Under the pieces are notes generated by a model. The model saw only the letters and a program-made list of their open reading frames with translations, did not search any database and was not told where the DNA came from. The translations under genes and the position numbers were made by a program. A stretch of DNA of 64,000 bases, taken from positions 3,472,917 to 3,536,916 of the forward strand of contig NC_063049.1 in NCBI RefSeq assembly GCF_018812025.1, written 5' to 3'. Of this stretch, positions 10,401 to 21,797 are shown one piece after another (the first letter of the stretch is position 1; the number at the start of each line of letters is the position of its first letter). The DNA is from Megalobrama amblycephala. Lineage: Eukaryota > Chordata > Actinopteri > Cypriniformes > Xenocyprididae.

Positions 10401-10475
10401 CCCACCCTCATGGGATTCAAACCCACAACCTCCAGGACCAGTGTCCATTTCTCATCACATTGCACCACTGTGCAG
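10401..10475 (-). repeat. tRNA-derived segment in unit B (first)
   Basis: On the minus strand, AGTGGTGCAATG resembles a Pol III A box and GGGTTTGAATCCC a B box (one base off GGTTCGAATCC), spaced as in a tRNA. Poor arm pairing argues against a working tRNA; it is more like a SINE head. Confidence 0.5.
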
Positions 10476-10805
10476 GTGAATGTTGGCACAACTGCCGAAG
10501 TTCATTAGTTCACGTGAAAATTAACTCAAAATGAAGAATTTTATTAAAACTGCACTGAATGTTATATTTAATAACTTTACTTTAGATCATTCTGCAGCTC
10601 ATCATGCTGTAGCGCAATTCAGAGCAGGAAGAGGAAAAACAGCAGAAAATGAACAAACATGAAACAGCTGGTTCAGAATTATGGGCGAGAATGATCTCAG
10701 AATGTACAGAAGCTTAGATGAAAATGAACACAGCATGAAACAAAAAACATTTATTTCTAATCCAAGAGGCATTAAAGGAATCAAAACACACTATTTCATA
10801 AAACC

Positions 10806-10881
10806 GCTCCTCCCGGGATTCGAACCCACTATCTTCGGGTACAGGCCTCTTCAGGTACCTGGCTTTACAAATTGAGCTACT
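10806..10881 (-). repeat. tRNA-derived segment in unit B (second)
   Basis: The minus strand reads GTAGCTCAATTTGTAAAGC (a strong A-box match) and GTGGGTTCGAATCCCGGG (an intact B box) about 45 bases apart. This is tRNA architecture without convincing acceptor pairing. Confidence 0.6.
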
Positions 10882-10954
10882 TCATGACACATGTTCAACA
10901 TGCTGTGGAAGAGAACTTTTAGTGTAACAAAGAATTTACAAAAAAAGCATTACT

Positions 10955-11095
10955 TAGCATGCTAACCATATTAGCATGCCAAGCTAACTTAATGCTAATG
11001 AAGCTCATGGTTAACTTGATAGCTGAAGAGCCACATTAAAAAGAATGACAACTGGTTAGCATTCTAAGCAATTAGCATGCTAAGCTAACTAGCAT
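10955..11095. repeat. TTAGCATGCTAA palindrome cluster in unit B
   Basis: Repeated palindromes of the form TTAGCATGCTAA, with relatives TAGCATGCCAAGC and GTTAGCATTCTAAG, surround AT-rich spacers. The cluster is repeated at 13196-13340 in unit C, and single copies occur in D and G. Confidence 0.8.
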
Positions 11096-12330
11096 AAGAC
11101 AACAAACACAAGCAAGGTCACATTCAGAGACAAATATCTTGGGAACGGTAGTGAATATCAAAATTCCGTTCAGTCATTTCTATGCGGCTCGGCCCAAAGA
11201 TCATCTGAGCTGATTTTGGACAAAATTGGACAAAATTTGTAGGAGGAGTAGCGAAAAAACTGTTTTTCATTTATTTCAATATGGCAGACAGGTACATTTA
11301 AGGAAAATGACAAATGACACATCGTTGGAATTGGCATTAGCCAGGGAATAAAATGACATAAAGTATACATGTTTTGGAAAGAGTTTTCAAAAGTTATAAG
11401 CATTTTTGCAAAAAAACTTATATCTGTGGAACAGTAGGTGGCGCTGTATTGAAACTTCTCTGGTACCTTCAGGACCTACTAAAGGTCATACATACCAATT
11501 TTTGTGAAGATATGTCAAATAGTTTAAAAGATATTGCAATTTATGACAAAATTCAAAATGGCGGACATGCTTTTCATCCGATGTTGACAAATTCTATATC
11601 CTCAGATTCGGTATGGCCCAAGGAATCCATAGACACCAAGATCTTGATTTTCTAATAAAGTGTTCAAAAGTTATTGGCCAAAATAGCCATTTTTCAGATC
11701 TCATGACCTGTAGGTGGCGCTGTTCCCAAATTCGGCATGTAACCTCAGATCATGGTCTTGATCAAGTGTACCAATTTTTGTTTTGATTGCTCAAAGTTTG
11801 GCCGAGATACAGCCTCTATAGCAATTTTGGGTCGACCTCATTAACTTCATGACATCATAACTTTTATTTTACCCATAGGGAAAAAAATTCTGTTCAGTCA
11901 GTTCTATGCGGTTCGGTCCAAAGATCATCTGATCAAAGATTGGACAAAATTGGACAAAATTTGAAGGAGGAGTAGCGAAAACACTGAATACTGTACTTTT
12001 CAAAATGGCCACTACTGTAAAGGGCGGAGACTTAATGTAAGAAGTTGAATAGCATCAATATGAAGAGACACATCAGATGTACTAAATTTTATTTTTCTAG
12101 GACAAATGGTTAAAATGTTATAACCTTTAGAATGTTGAATTTTTGAACTGGTGGTGGCGCTATAGAGTTGGATCTAGAGACTCCAAATTAGGTCCAATCA
12201 CTATTCATGAGGATCTCTACAATTGTGCCAAATTTCAACATTTTCTCATGTTCCGTTGATAGGGCTGCCATAGACTCCCATTCGGGAGGAAGAATAATAA
12301 TAATAAAAGGGAAAACGTACAATTACAATA

Positions 12331-12360
12331 GGGGCTACAGCCCCTTCGGGGCTTGGCCCC
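12331..12360. repeat. GC-rich hairpin at the B/C junction
   Basis: GGGGCTACAGCCCC is followed by GGGGCTTGGCCCC, each self-complementary. The reverse complement of the second matches the GGGGCCAAGCCCC head of the next unit, giving inverted-repeat termini. Confidence 0.8.
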
Positions 12361-12640
12361 TAAATATAGCTGCAAGCAGCAATTCGGGGCCAAGCCCCAG
12401 AAGGGGCAGTAGCGCGATACGGAGCAGGTAGAGCAAAAACAGCAGAAATTGAATGTACATGCAAAACAGCTGGTTCAGAAAGACAGGTGGAAATGAAATG
12501 AAAATCAATAGAAGTTCAGATGAGAATGAACACAGAATGAACTAAAAACACTTGTATCTAATTCAAGAGGAATAAAGATTAGTACAATGCTTATTTGGAT
12601 AAAAAAGGAATCAAAATGACTCATTACACACAATTGCATA

Positions 12641-12720
12641 ATGACCACCCAACACGGGATTCGAACCCACAACCTCCAGGTCCAGTGTCCATTGCGCATG
12701 TCATTGCACCACTGTGCAGG
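12641..12720 (-). repeat. tRNA-derived segment in unit C (first)
   Basis: Homologous to the unit B segment at 10401, but with an intact B box (GGGTTCGAATCCCG) and an A-box-like AGTGGTGCAATGAC. Confidence 0.55.
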
Positions 12721-13049
12721 TGACTGTTGACACAACTGCCGAAGTTCACTAGTTTATGTGAAAATGGACTCAAAAAGAAGAATTTTTATGAAACTGCACT
12801 GAATGTTATATTTAATAACTTTACTTTAGATCATTCTGCAGCTCATCATGCTGTAGCGCAATACAGAGCAGGAAGAAGAAAAACAGCAGAAAATGAACAA
12901 ACATGAAACACCTGGTTCAGAATTATGGGCGAGAATGAACTCAGAAAGTACAGAAGCTTAGATGAAAATGAACACAGCATGAAACAAAAAGCATTTATTT
13001 CTAATCTAGAGGCAATAAAGGAATCAAAACACACAATTTCATAAAACCA

Positions 13050-13125
13050 CTCCACCCGAGATTCGAACCCACTATCTTTAGGTACAGGGCTCGTCAGGTA
13101 CCTGGCTTTACACATTGAGCTACAT
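13050..13125 (-). repeat. tRNA-derived segment in unit C (second)
   Basis: Homologous to 10806-10881: GTAGCTCAATGTGTAAAGCC and GTGGGTTCGAATCTCGGG on the minus strand, with one base changed in the distal B-box flank. Confidence 0.58.
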
Positions 13126-13195
13126 TATGACACATGTTCAACATGTTGTGGAAGAGAACTTTTAGTGTAACAAAGAATTTACAAAAAAAGCATTT

Positions 13196-13340
13196 CTTAG
13201 CATGCTAACCATATTAGCATGCCAAGCTAACTTAATGCTAATGAAGCTCATGGTTAACTTGATAGCTGAAGAGCCACATTAAAAAGAATGACAACTGGTT
13301 AGCATGCTAAGCAATTAGCATGCTAAGCTAACTAGCATAA
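13196..13340. repeat. TTAGCATGCTAA palindrome cluster in unit C
   Basis: Close copy of the unit B cluster, with the same order of palindromes and spacers. No coding content. Confidence 0.8.
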
Positions 13341-14571
13341 GATAACAATCACAAGGAAGGTCACATTCAGAGACAAATATCTCGGGAACGGTAGCGAATA
13401 TCAAAAATCCGTTCAGTCATTTCTATGCGGCTCGGTCCAAAGATCTTCTGAGCTGATTGTGGACAAAATAGGACAAAATTTGTGGGAGGAGTAGCGAAAA
13501 AACTGTTTTTCATTTATTTCAATATGGCAGACAGGTACATTTAAGGAAAATGACAAATGACACATCGTTGGAATTGGCATTAGCCAGGGAATAAAATGAC
13601 ATAAAGTATACACGTTTTGGAAAGTGTTTTCAAAAGTTATAAGCATTTTTGCAAAAAACATTATATCTGTGGAACAGTAGGTGGCGCTGTGTTGAAACTT
13701 CTCAGGTACCTTCGGGACCTACTAAAGGTCATACATACTAATATTTGTGAAGATATGTCAAATAGTTTAAAAGATATTGAAATTTATGACAAAATTCAAA
13801 ATGGCGGACATGCTTTTCATCCGATGTTGACAAATTCAATATCCCCGGATTCGGCATGGCCCAAGGAATCCATAGACACCAAGATCTTGATTTTCTAATA
13901 AAGTGTTCAAAAGTTATTGGCCAAAATATCCATTTTACAGATCTCATGACCTGTAGGTGGCGCTGTTCCCAAATTCGGCAAGGAACCTCAGATCATGGTC
14001 TTGATCAAGTGTACGAATTTTTGTTTTGATCGCTCAAAGTTTGGCTGAGATACAGCCTCTATAGCAATTTTGGGTAAACCTCATTAACTTCGTGACATCA
14101 TAACTTTTAAACAAAGATGAATAAAAAAATCTGCTCAGTCATTTCTGTGCGGCTCAGACCAAAGATCACCTGATCAAAGTCTGGACAAAATTGGACAAAT
14201 TTTGAAGGAGGAGTAGCGAAAAAACGGACTACTGTACTTTTCAAAATGGCCGCTACTGTAATGGGTGGAGACTTAATGTAAGAATTTGAATAGAATCAGC
14301 ATGAAGAGACAAATCAGATGTACTAAATTGTATTTTTCTAGAGCAAATGGTTCAAAAGTTATAACCTTTAGAATGTTGAATTTTTGAACTGGTGGTGGCG
14401 CTATAGAGTTGGTCCTAGAGACTCCAAAATTGGTCAGATTTCTAGACATGACCATCACTACAAGTGTGCCAAATTTCATCATTTTCTCATGTTCCGTTGA
14501 TAGGGCTGCCATAGACTCCCATTCGGGAGGAAGAATAATAATAATAAAAGGGAAAACGTACAATTACAATA

Positions 14572-14601
14572 GGGGCTACAGCCCCTTTGGGGCTTGGCCC
14601 C
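14572..14601. repeat. GC-rich hairpin at the C/D junction
   Basis: Same module as at 12331, with one substitution (CCCTTTGGGG). It is followed within 7 bases by the next unit head. Confidence 0.8.
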
Positions 14602-14607
14602 TAATAA

Positions 14608-16123
14608 ATATAGCTGCAAGCAGCAATGCGGGGCTAAGCACCGAAGGCACCGCAAACAGAGCAACATTTCAAGCAGAGCAGCACATCAAACAGAGCATTT
14701 CATAAAGTTGCCCCACACGGGACTCGAACCCACAGTCTCTACATTATGTGTCTGTCACTCAACTCTTTGCACCACTGGGCAGGCAGTGTCACACAGCTGT
14801 CGAAGTTTAGTAGTTCATGAGAATGAACTCACAATCAAGAATTTTTATAAAAATGCACCATATGTTATATTTATAAATTTTAGTTTAGATCATTCACAGA
14901 AACATTCCATATCAGGAACAGAAGCAATTTGTACAAAATAAGCATTTAGCATGCTAAGCTAATTAGCATAAGACAACAAACACAAGCAAGGTCATATTCA
15001 GAGACGAATATCTCGGGAATGGTAGCGAATATCAAAAATCCGTTCAGTCATTTCTATGCAGCTCGGTCCAAAGATCATCTGAGCTGATTTTGGACAAAAT
15101 TGGACAAAATTTGTGGGAGGAGTAGCAAAAAAACTGTTTTTCATTTATTTCAATATGGCGGACAGGGACATTTAAGGAAAATGACAAATGACACATCGTT
15201 GGAATTGGCGTTAGCCAGGGAATAAAATGACATAAAGCATACACATTTTGGAAAATGTTTTCAAAAGTTATAAGTGTTTTTGCAAAAAACATTATATCTG
15301 TGGAACAGTAGGTGGCGCTGTGTTGAATCTTCTCAGGTACCTTCAGGACCTTCTAAAGGTCATACATACCAATTTTTGTGAAGATATGTCAAATTGTTTA
15401 AAAGATATTGCAATTTATGACAAAATTCAAAATGGCGGACACGTGATTCATCCAATATTGATAGAATCGGTATCCTCGGATTCGGCATGGCCCAAGGAAT
15501 CCATAGACACCAAGATCTTGAACTGTAGGTGGCGCTGTTTCCAAATTTGGCATGGAACCTCAGATCATGGTATTGATAAAGTGTACCAATTTTTGTTTCG
15601 ATTGCTCAAATTTTGGCCGAGATACAGCCTCTATAGCAATTTCAGGTCGACCTTGTGAACTTCATGACAACATAACTTTTGAACAAATATGAATACAAAA
15701 AATCTGTTCAGTCATTTCTGTGCAGCTCAGATCAAGGATCATCTGATCAAAGTTTGGACAAAATTGGACAAAATTTGGAGGAGGAGTAGCGAAAAAACGG
15801 ATTACTGTACTTTTCAAAATGGCTGCTACTGTAATGGGCGGAGACTTAATGTAATATGTTGAATAGCATCAGCATGAAGAGCCAAATCAGATGTACTAAA
15901 TTACATTTTTCTAGAACAAATGGTTCAAATGTTATAACCTTTAGAATGTTGAATTTTTGAACTGGTGGTGGCGCTATAGAGTTGGTCCTAGAGACTCCAA
16001 AATTGGTCAGATTTCTAGACATGACCATCACTACAAGTGTGCCAAATTTCATCATTTTCTCATGTTCCGTTGATAGGGCTGCCATAGACTCCCATTGGGG
16101 AGGAATAATAATAATAATAATAA
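14608..16123 (+). repeat. Array unit D (type 1 body, short alternative head)
   Basis: The head differs (GCGGGGCTAAGCACCGAAGG) and is shorter, with one tRNA-like segment. The body is type 1, with GGTGGCGCT motifs near 15311, 15531 and 15968. It lacks about 90 bases of the body before 15525 and ends in (AAT)n without the hairpin. Confidence 0.85.
14710..14783 (-). repeat. tRNA-derived segment in unit D
   Basis: The minus strand has CAGTGGTGCAAAGAGTTGAG and TGTGGGTTCGAGTCCCGTG. The B box is intact and the middle differs from units B and C, so this is a second tRNA-like lineage. Confidence 0.55.
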
Positions 16124-18564
16124 ATATAGCTGCAAGCAGCAATTACGGGGCCAAGCACAAAAATGGCACAAGAAGCCAGCCAACATGGCTGGGAGCATCA
16201 GACCAACAGCAGCAGTGAGCAATTAGAAAAAAAGTTATTAGCATTTTTGTCAATTTTGTTATAACTTTTGACCACAAGGTGGCGCTGGTCCGAAACTTCT
16301 CAGGCTCCTTCAGGGCATTGTCCTGATGACCCATGCCAAATTTATGAATTTTGGTCAAACCCATCAGAAGTTATAAGCAAAAATAACAATTTTTCATATC
16401 TCCACTCCAGTAGGTGGCGCTGCGCCGAAACACTGTATGATGCCTCAGGTCATGCTTGTGAAGACACATACCAAGTTTGGTCTGAATATGTCAAAGCATT
16501 GTAGAGATACAGCTTCAAGAGTAATTTTTGCATCATATCTCAAATTCTTTGCTCCGGCATACGAAAACGGTTTGACTTATCGACTTGAAATCCATAACTT
16601 TTTGTCAGCGTGGTCTGAAGATGATACGGTTCAATTTTGGTGAAAATCGGAGCAACGGTCTAGGAGGAGTTCGAAAAAGTAGGTTTTTAAAGAAAAACAA
16701 TATGGCGGACAGGAAGTTCAGCTGACTATGGCAAATTTGATATCTATGTTCTCAGCATGACCCAAGGAATCTACTGAGACCAGTTTCATTACAATCGGTT
16801 GATATAATCAAAAGTTATTAGCATTTTCGTAAATTTTGTTATAACTTTTGACCACAAGGTGGCGCTGGTCTGAAACTTCTCAGGCTCCTTCAGGGCATTG
16901 TCCTGATGACCCATACCAAATGAGTCCAAATTTATGATTTTTGGACAAACCCATCAGAAGTTATAAGAAAAAACATCAATTTTTCATATCTCCGCACCAC
17001 TAGATGGCACTGCGCCGAAACGCTGCATGTTGCCTCAGGGCATGCTTGTGATTACATGTACCAAGTTTGGTCTGAATACGATAAAGCATTGCGGAGATAC
17101 AGCCTTATGTCTATTTTCGCAAGCACTACGTACAATTCGTTCACGTGTTTTTCGAAAACGGTTTGAGGAATCAACTTGAATTCCATAACTTTTTGTCGGC
17201 ATGGTCTGAAGATGATCTGGTTCAATTTTCGTGAAAATTGGAGTAACGGCCTAGGAGGAGTTCGAAAAAGTACGTTTTTCAGAAAATTCAAAATGGCGGA
17301 AAAATTTTCATGACTGAAAATGACGTCATAGGGTGGGATCGTAGAGTAAGAGTAATTTTTGCATCATATCTCAAATTCTTTGCTCCGGCATACGAAAACG
17401 GTTTGACGAATCGACTTGAAATCCATAACTTTTTGTCGGCATGGTCTGAAGATGATACGGTTCAATTTTGGTGAAAATCGGAGTAACGGTCTAGGAGGAG
17501 TTCGAAAAAGTAGGTTTTTAAAGAAAAACAATATGGCGGACAGGAAGTTCAGCTGACTATGGCAAATTTGATATCTATGTTCTCAGCATGACCCAAGGAA
17601 TCTACTGAGACCAGTTTCATTACAATCGGTTGATATAATCAAAAGTTATTAGCATTTTCGTAAATTTTGTTATAACTTTTGACCACAAGGTGGCGCTGGT
17701 CTGAAACTTCTCAGGCTCCTTCAGGGCATTGTGCTGATGACCTATACCGAGTTTTGTAAAGATACGCTAATGCGTTCGTAAAATACAGCATTTTAGAACA
17801 AAATTCAAAATGGCCGACGGCCAAAATGTCTGATATGGGAAAATTGGGTAACATTCGACTCGGCATGATGCTCTGAATCCAACGAGACCAAATTTATGAT
17901 TTTTGGACAAACCCATCAGAAGTTATAAGCAAAAACATCAATTTTTCATATCTCCGCACCACTAGGTGGCGCTGCGCCGAAACGCTGCATGTTGCCTCAG
18001 GTCATGCTTGTCATGACATGTACCAAGTTTGGTCTGAATATGATAAAGTGTTGCAGAGATACAGCCTTACTTCTATTTTCGCAAGCGCTATGTACAATTC
18101 GTTCGTGTGTTTTTCGAAAATAGTTTGGGCAATCGACTTGAATTCCATAACTTTTTGTCACCATGGTCTGAAGATGATCTGGTTCAATTTTCATGAAAAT
18201 CGGACTAACGGCCTAGGAGGAGTTCGAAAAAGTAGGTTTTTCAGAAAATTCAAAATGGCGGAAAAATTTTCATGACGGAAAATGACGTCATATGGTACAA
18301 TCGATTCGTCTTGACCCAATGAATCAGAGGAAAAAAGAATTTTGTTTCTAGCCCTTATGGTTCAAAAGTTATTAGCATAAACATAAGTGCAACTTTGGAC
18401 AGCTGGTGGCGCTAGAGGGATTGAGTAAGAGACTCCAAATTTGCTATGGACAAAGGTCATTCTGTCCTCTAACTGTGTGCCAAATTTCACAACTTTCCCG
18501 CAAGCGGTTCTATGGGCTGCCATAGACTTCAAGAGCGGAAGAAGAAGAAGAAGAAGAAGAAGAA
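16124..18564 (+). repeat. Array unit E (type 2)
   Basis: The head is ACGGGGCCAAGCACAAAAATG. The body repeats an approximately 0.6-kb internal module. It contains seven GGTGGCGCT-type motifs, including full CTCF-core matches at 16407, 16997 and 17959. No tRNA-like segment is present. It ends in (GAA)n. Confidence 0.88.
18540..18564 (+). repeat. (GAA)n microsatellite at the end of unit E
   Basis: A short GAA run separates the type 2 body from the next unit head. Type 1 units have (AAT)n at the same place. Confidence 0.9.
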
Positions 18565-20716
18565 ATATAGCTGCAAGCAGCAATTACGGGGCCAAGCACA
18601 AAAACGGCACAAGAAGCCAGCCAACATGGCTGGGAGCATCAGACCAACAGCAGCAGTGAGCAATTAGAAAAAAAAAGTTATTAGAATTTTTGTCAAGTTT
18701 GTTATAACTTTTGACCACAAGGTGGTGCTGGTCCAAAACTTCTCGGGCTCTTTCAGGGCATTGTCCTGATGACCCATACCAAATTTATGAATTTTGGTCA
18801 AACCCATCAGAAGTTATAAGCAAAAATAGCCATTTTTCATATCTCCACTCCAGTAGGTGGCGCTGTGCCGAAACACTGTATGATGCCTCAGGTCATGCTT
18901 GTGATGACACGTACCAAGTTTGGTCTGAATATGATAAAGCATTGCAGAGATACAGCTGCAAGAGTCATTTTTGCATCATATCTCAAATTGTTTGCTCTGG
19001 TATACGAAAACGGTTTGACTTATCGACTTGAAATCCATAACTTTTTGTCGGCATGGTCTGAAGATGATACGGTTCAATTTTGGTGAAAATTGGAGCAACG
19101 GTCTAGGAGGAGTTCGAAAAAGTAGGTTTTTAAAGTAAAACAATATGGCGGACAGGAAGTTCAGCTGACTATGGCAAATTTGATATCTATGTTCTCAGCA
19201 TGACCCAAGAAATCTACAGAGACCAGTTTCATTACAATCAGTTAATATAGTCAAAACTTATTAGCATTTTTGTAAATTTTGTTATAACTTTTGACCACAA
19301 GGTGGCGCAGTGCCAAAACTTCTCAGGCTCCTTCAGGGCATTGTCCTGATGACCCATGCCAAATTGATGAATTTTGGTCAAACCCATCAGAAGTTATAAG
19401 CAAAAATAAAAAAATTTCATATCTCCACTCCAGTAGGTGGCGCTGTGCCGAAACAATGTATGATGCCTCAGGTCATGCTTGTGAAGACACATACCAAGTT
19501 TGGTCTGAATATGTCAAAGCATTGTAGAGATACAGCTTCAAGAGTAATTTTTGCATCATATCTCAAATTCTTTGCTCCGGCATACGAAAACGGTTTGACT
19601 TATCGACTTGAAATCCATAACTTTTTGTCGGCATGGTCTGAAGATGATACGGTTCAATTTTGGTGAAAATCGGAGCAACGGTCTAGGAGGAGTTCGAAAA
19701 AGTAGGTTTTTAAAGAAAAACAATATGGCGGACAGGAAGTTCAGCTGACTATGGCAAATTTGATATCTATGTTCTCAGCATGACCCAAGGAATCTACTGA
19801 GACCAGTTTCATTACAATCGGTTGATATAATCAAAAGTTATTAGCATTTTCGTAAATTTTGTTATAACTTTTGACCACAAGGTGGCGCTGGTCTGAAAAT
19901 TCTCAGGCTCCTTCAGGGCATTGTGCTGATGACCTATACCGAGTTTTGTAAAGATACGCTAATGCGTTCGTAAAATACAGCATTTTAGAACAAAATTCAA
20001 AATGGCCGACGGCCAAAATGTCTGATATGGGAAAATTGGGTAACATTCGACTCGGCATGATGCTCTGAATCCAACGAGACCAAATTTATGATTTTTGGAC
20101 AAACCCATCAGAAGTTATAAGCAAAAACATCAATTTTTCATATCTCCACTCCAGTAGGTGGCGCTGCGCCGAAACACTGTATGTTGCCTCAGGTCATGCT
20201 TGTCATGACATGTACCAAGTTTGGTCTGAATATGATAAAGTGTTGCAGAGATACAGCCTTACTTCTATTTTCGCAAGCGCTATGTACAATTCGTTCGTGT
20301 GTTTTTCGAAAACAGTTTGGGCAATCGACTTGAATTCCATAACTTTTTGTCACCATTGTCTGAAGATGATCTGGTTCAATTTTCATGAAAATCGGACTAA
20401 CGGCCTAGGAGGAGTTCGAAAAAGTAGGTTTTTCAGAAAATTCAAAATGGCGGAAGATTTTTCATGACGGAAAATGACGTCATATGGTACAATCGATTCG
20501 TCTTGACCCAATGAATCAGTTTGTTTCTAGCCCTTATGGTTCAAAAGTTATTAGCATAAACATAAGTGCAACTTTGGACAGCTGGTGGCGCTAGAGGGAT
20601 TGAGTTAGAGACTCCAAATTTGCTATGGACAAAAGTCATTCTGTCCTCTAACTGTGTGCCAAATTTCACAACTTTCCCGCAAGCGGTTCTATGGGCTGCC
20701 ATAGACTTCAAGAGCG

Positions 20717-20753
20717 GAAGAAGAAGAAGAAGAAGAAGAAGAAGAAGAAGAAG
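20717..20753 (+). repeat. (GAA)n microsatellite at the end of unit F
   Basis: A longer GAA run than in unit E, followed by the hairpin modules. Confidence 0.9.
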
Positions 20754-20779
20754 CGTACGGAACGCCAACAATAACAATA

Positions 20780-20935
20780 GGTGCCTAAGCACCTTCGGTG
20801 CTTGGCCCCTAATAATAAGCGTACGGAACGCCAACAATAACAATAGGTGCCTAAGCACCTTCGGTGCTTGGCCCCTAATAATAATAAAACTAACAGATAC
20901 AATAAGGGCTATAGCACCTTCGGTGCTTAGCCCCT
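20780..20935. repeat. Three hairpin modules at the F/G junction
   Basis: AGGTGCCTAAGCACCTTCGG followed by TGCTTGGCCCC occurs twice (about 20780 and 20845), each preceded by GCGTACGGAACGCC. A third, slightly different module ends at 20935. The duplication includes the AATAATAA spacer. Confidence 0.8.
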
Positions 20936-20984
20936 AAATATAGCTGCAAGCAGCAATGCGGGGCCAAGCACCGAAGGCACCGCA

Positions 20985-21190
20985 AACAGAGCAACACAGC
21001 AAGCAGAGCAGCACACCAAGCAGAGCAGACCATCAAACAGAGCAGCACTGCAAACAGAATAGCACATCAAACAGAGCAGCACACCAAGCAGAGCAGAACA
21101 TCAAACAGAACAGCACAGCATGCTGAGCAACACTGCAGGCAGAACAGCACAGCAAAAAGAGCAGCTTTTAAAGCAGAGCAACATGGCAAG
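20985..21190 (+). repeat. ~20-bp tandem repeat in the unit G head
   Basis: About ten imperfect copies of a motif like AGCAGAGCAGCACATCAAAC. Unit D has about two copies at the equivalent place. Confidence 0.85.
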
Positions 21191-21379
21191 CATTTCAAGC
21201 ACTCAAATGTCTGAGCTGTAGTGCAGTGCGGAGCAAGAAGAGCAAAAACAGCAAAAATTGAATGTACATGAAAAACAGCTGGTTCAGAAGTAGAGGTCAG
21301 AATGAGCTCAAAATGACCAGAAGCTTTTTGGGATGATAGAGGAATTGAAATGACAACATTACAAATAATTTTATAAAGT

Positions 21380-21456
21380 CACCCCATGTGGGATTCGAAC
21401 CCACAATCTCTAGATCATGTGTCTGTCATTCAACTCTTTGCGCCACTGAGCAGACA
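21380..21456 (-). repeat. tRNA-derived segment in unit G (first)
   Basis: Same lineage as the unit D segment: AGTGGCGCAAAGAGTTGAA and TGTGGGTTCGAATCCCACA on the minus strand. Confidence 0.55.
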
Positions 21457-21723
21457 GTGTCACACAGCTGTCAGAGTTCAGTAGTTCATGAGAATGAACT
21501 CACAATGAAGAGCAACACAGCATACATTTCATGCACTCAAATGTCTGAGATGTAGTGCAATGCAGAGCAAGAAGAGCAAAATGACCAGAAGCTGAGATGA
21601 AAATGAACATAGAATTAATAAAAATAGATTTATTTCTAATTAAAAGAAGAAAGACTAGTACAATACTTGTTTGGATAATAAAGGAATTGAAATGACAACA
21701 TTACAAACAATTTTATAAAGTTG

Positions 21724-21797
21724 ACCCACACGGGACTCGAACCCACAGTCTCTGGATCATGTGTCTGTCACTCAACTCTTTGCACCACTGGGCAGGC
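21724..21797 (-). repeat. tRNA-derived segment in unit G (second)
   Basis: Near-copy of the unit D segment at 14710, with an intact TGTGGGTTCGAGTCCCGTG B box. Two copies in one unit suggest internal duplication of the head. Confidence 0.55.

Larger units (their letters stand above)
10138..12363 (+). repeat. Array unit B (type 1, complete)
   Basis: The head reads GGGGCCAAGCCCC. Two tRNA-like segments on the minus strand follow, then TTAGCATGCTAA palindromes, then the type 1 body with three GGTGGCGCT motifs (about 11436, 11712, 12152). It ends with (AAT)n and a GGGGC hairpin. Unit C is its closest relative. Confidence 0.88.
12364..14607 (+). repeat. Array unit C (type 1, complete)
   Basis: Organised like unit B: the same head, two minus-strand tRNA-like segments, TTAGCATGCTAA palindromes, three GGTGGCGCT motifs (about 13680, 13955, 14393) and a terminal hairpin. 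Differences from B are scattered substitutions, consistent with tandem duplication or repeated nested insertion. Confidence 0.88.
18565..20937 (+). repeat. Array unit F (type 2)
   Basis: Same head and body as unit E, with seven GGTGGCGCT-type motifs and full CTCF-core matches at 18850, 19430 and 20151. It ends in a long (GAA)n followed by three GC-rich hairpin modules, two of them near-identical and separated by AATAATAA. Confidence 0.88.

Noticed and set aside
10401..21797. Functional tRNA genes
   Set aside because: Only the A and B boxes fit; acceptor and anticodon stems do not pair convincingly, and the copies sit at repeated positions.
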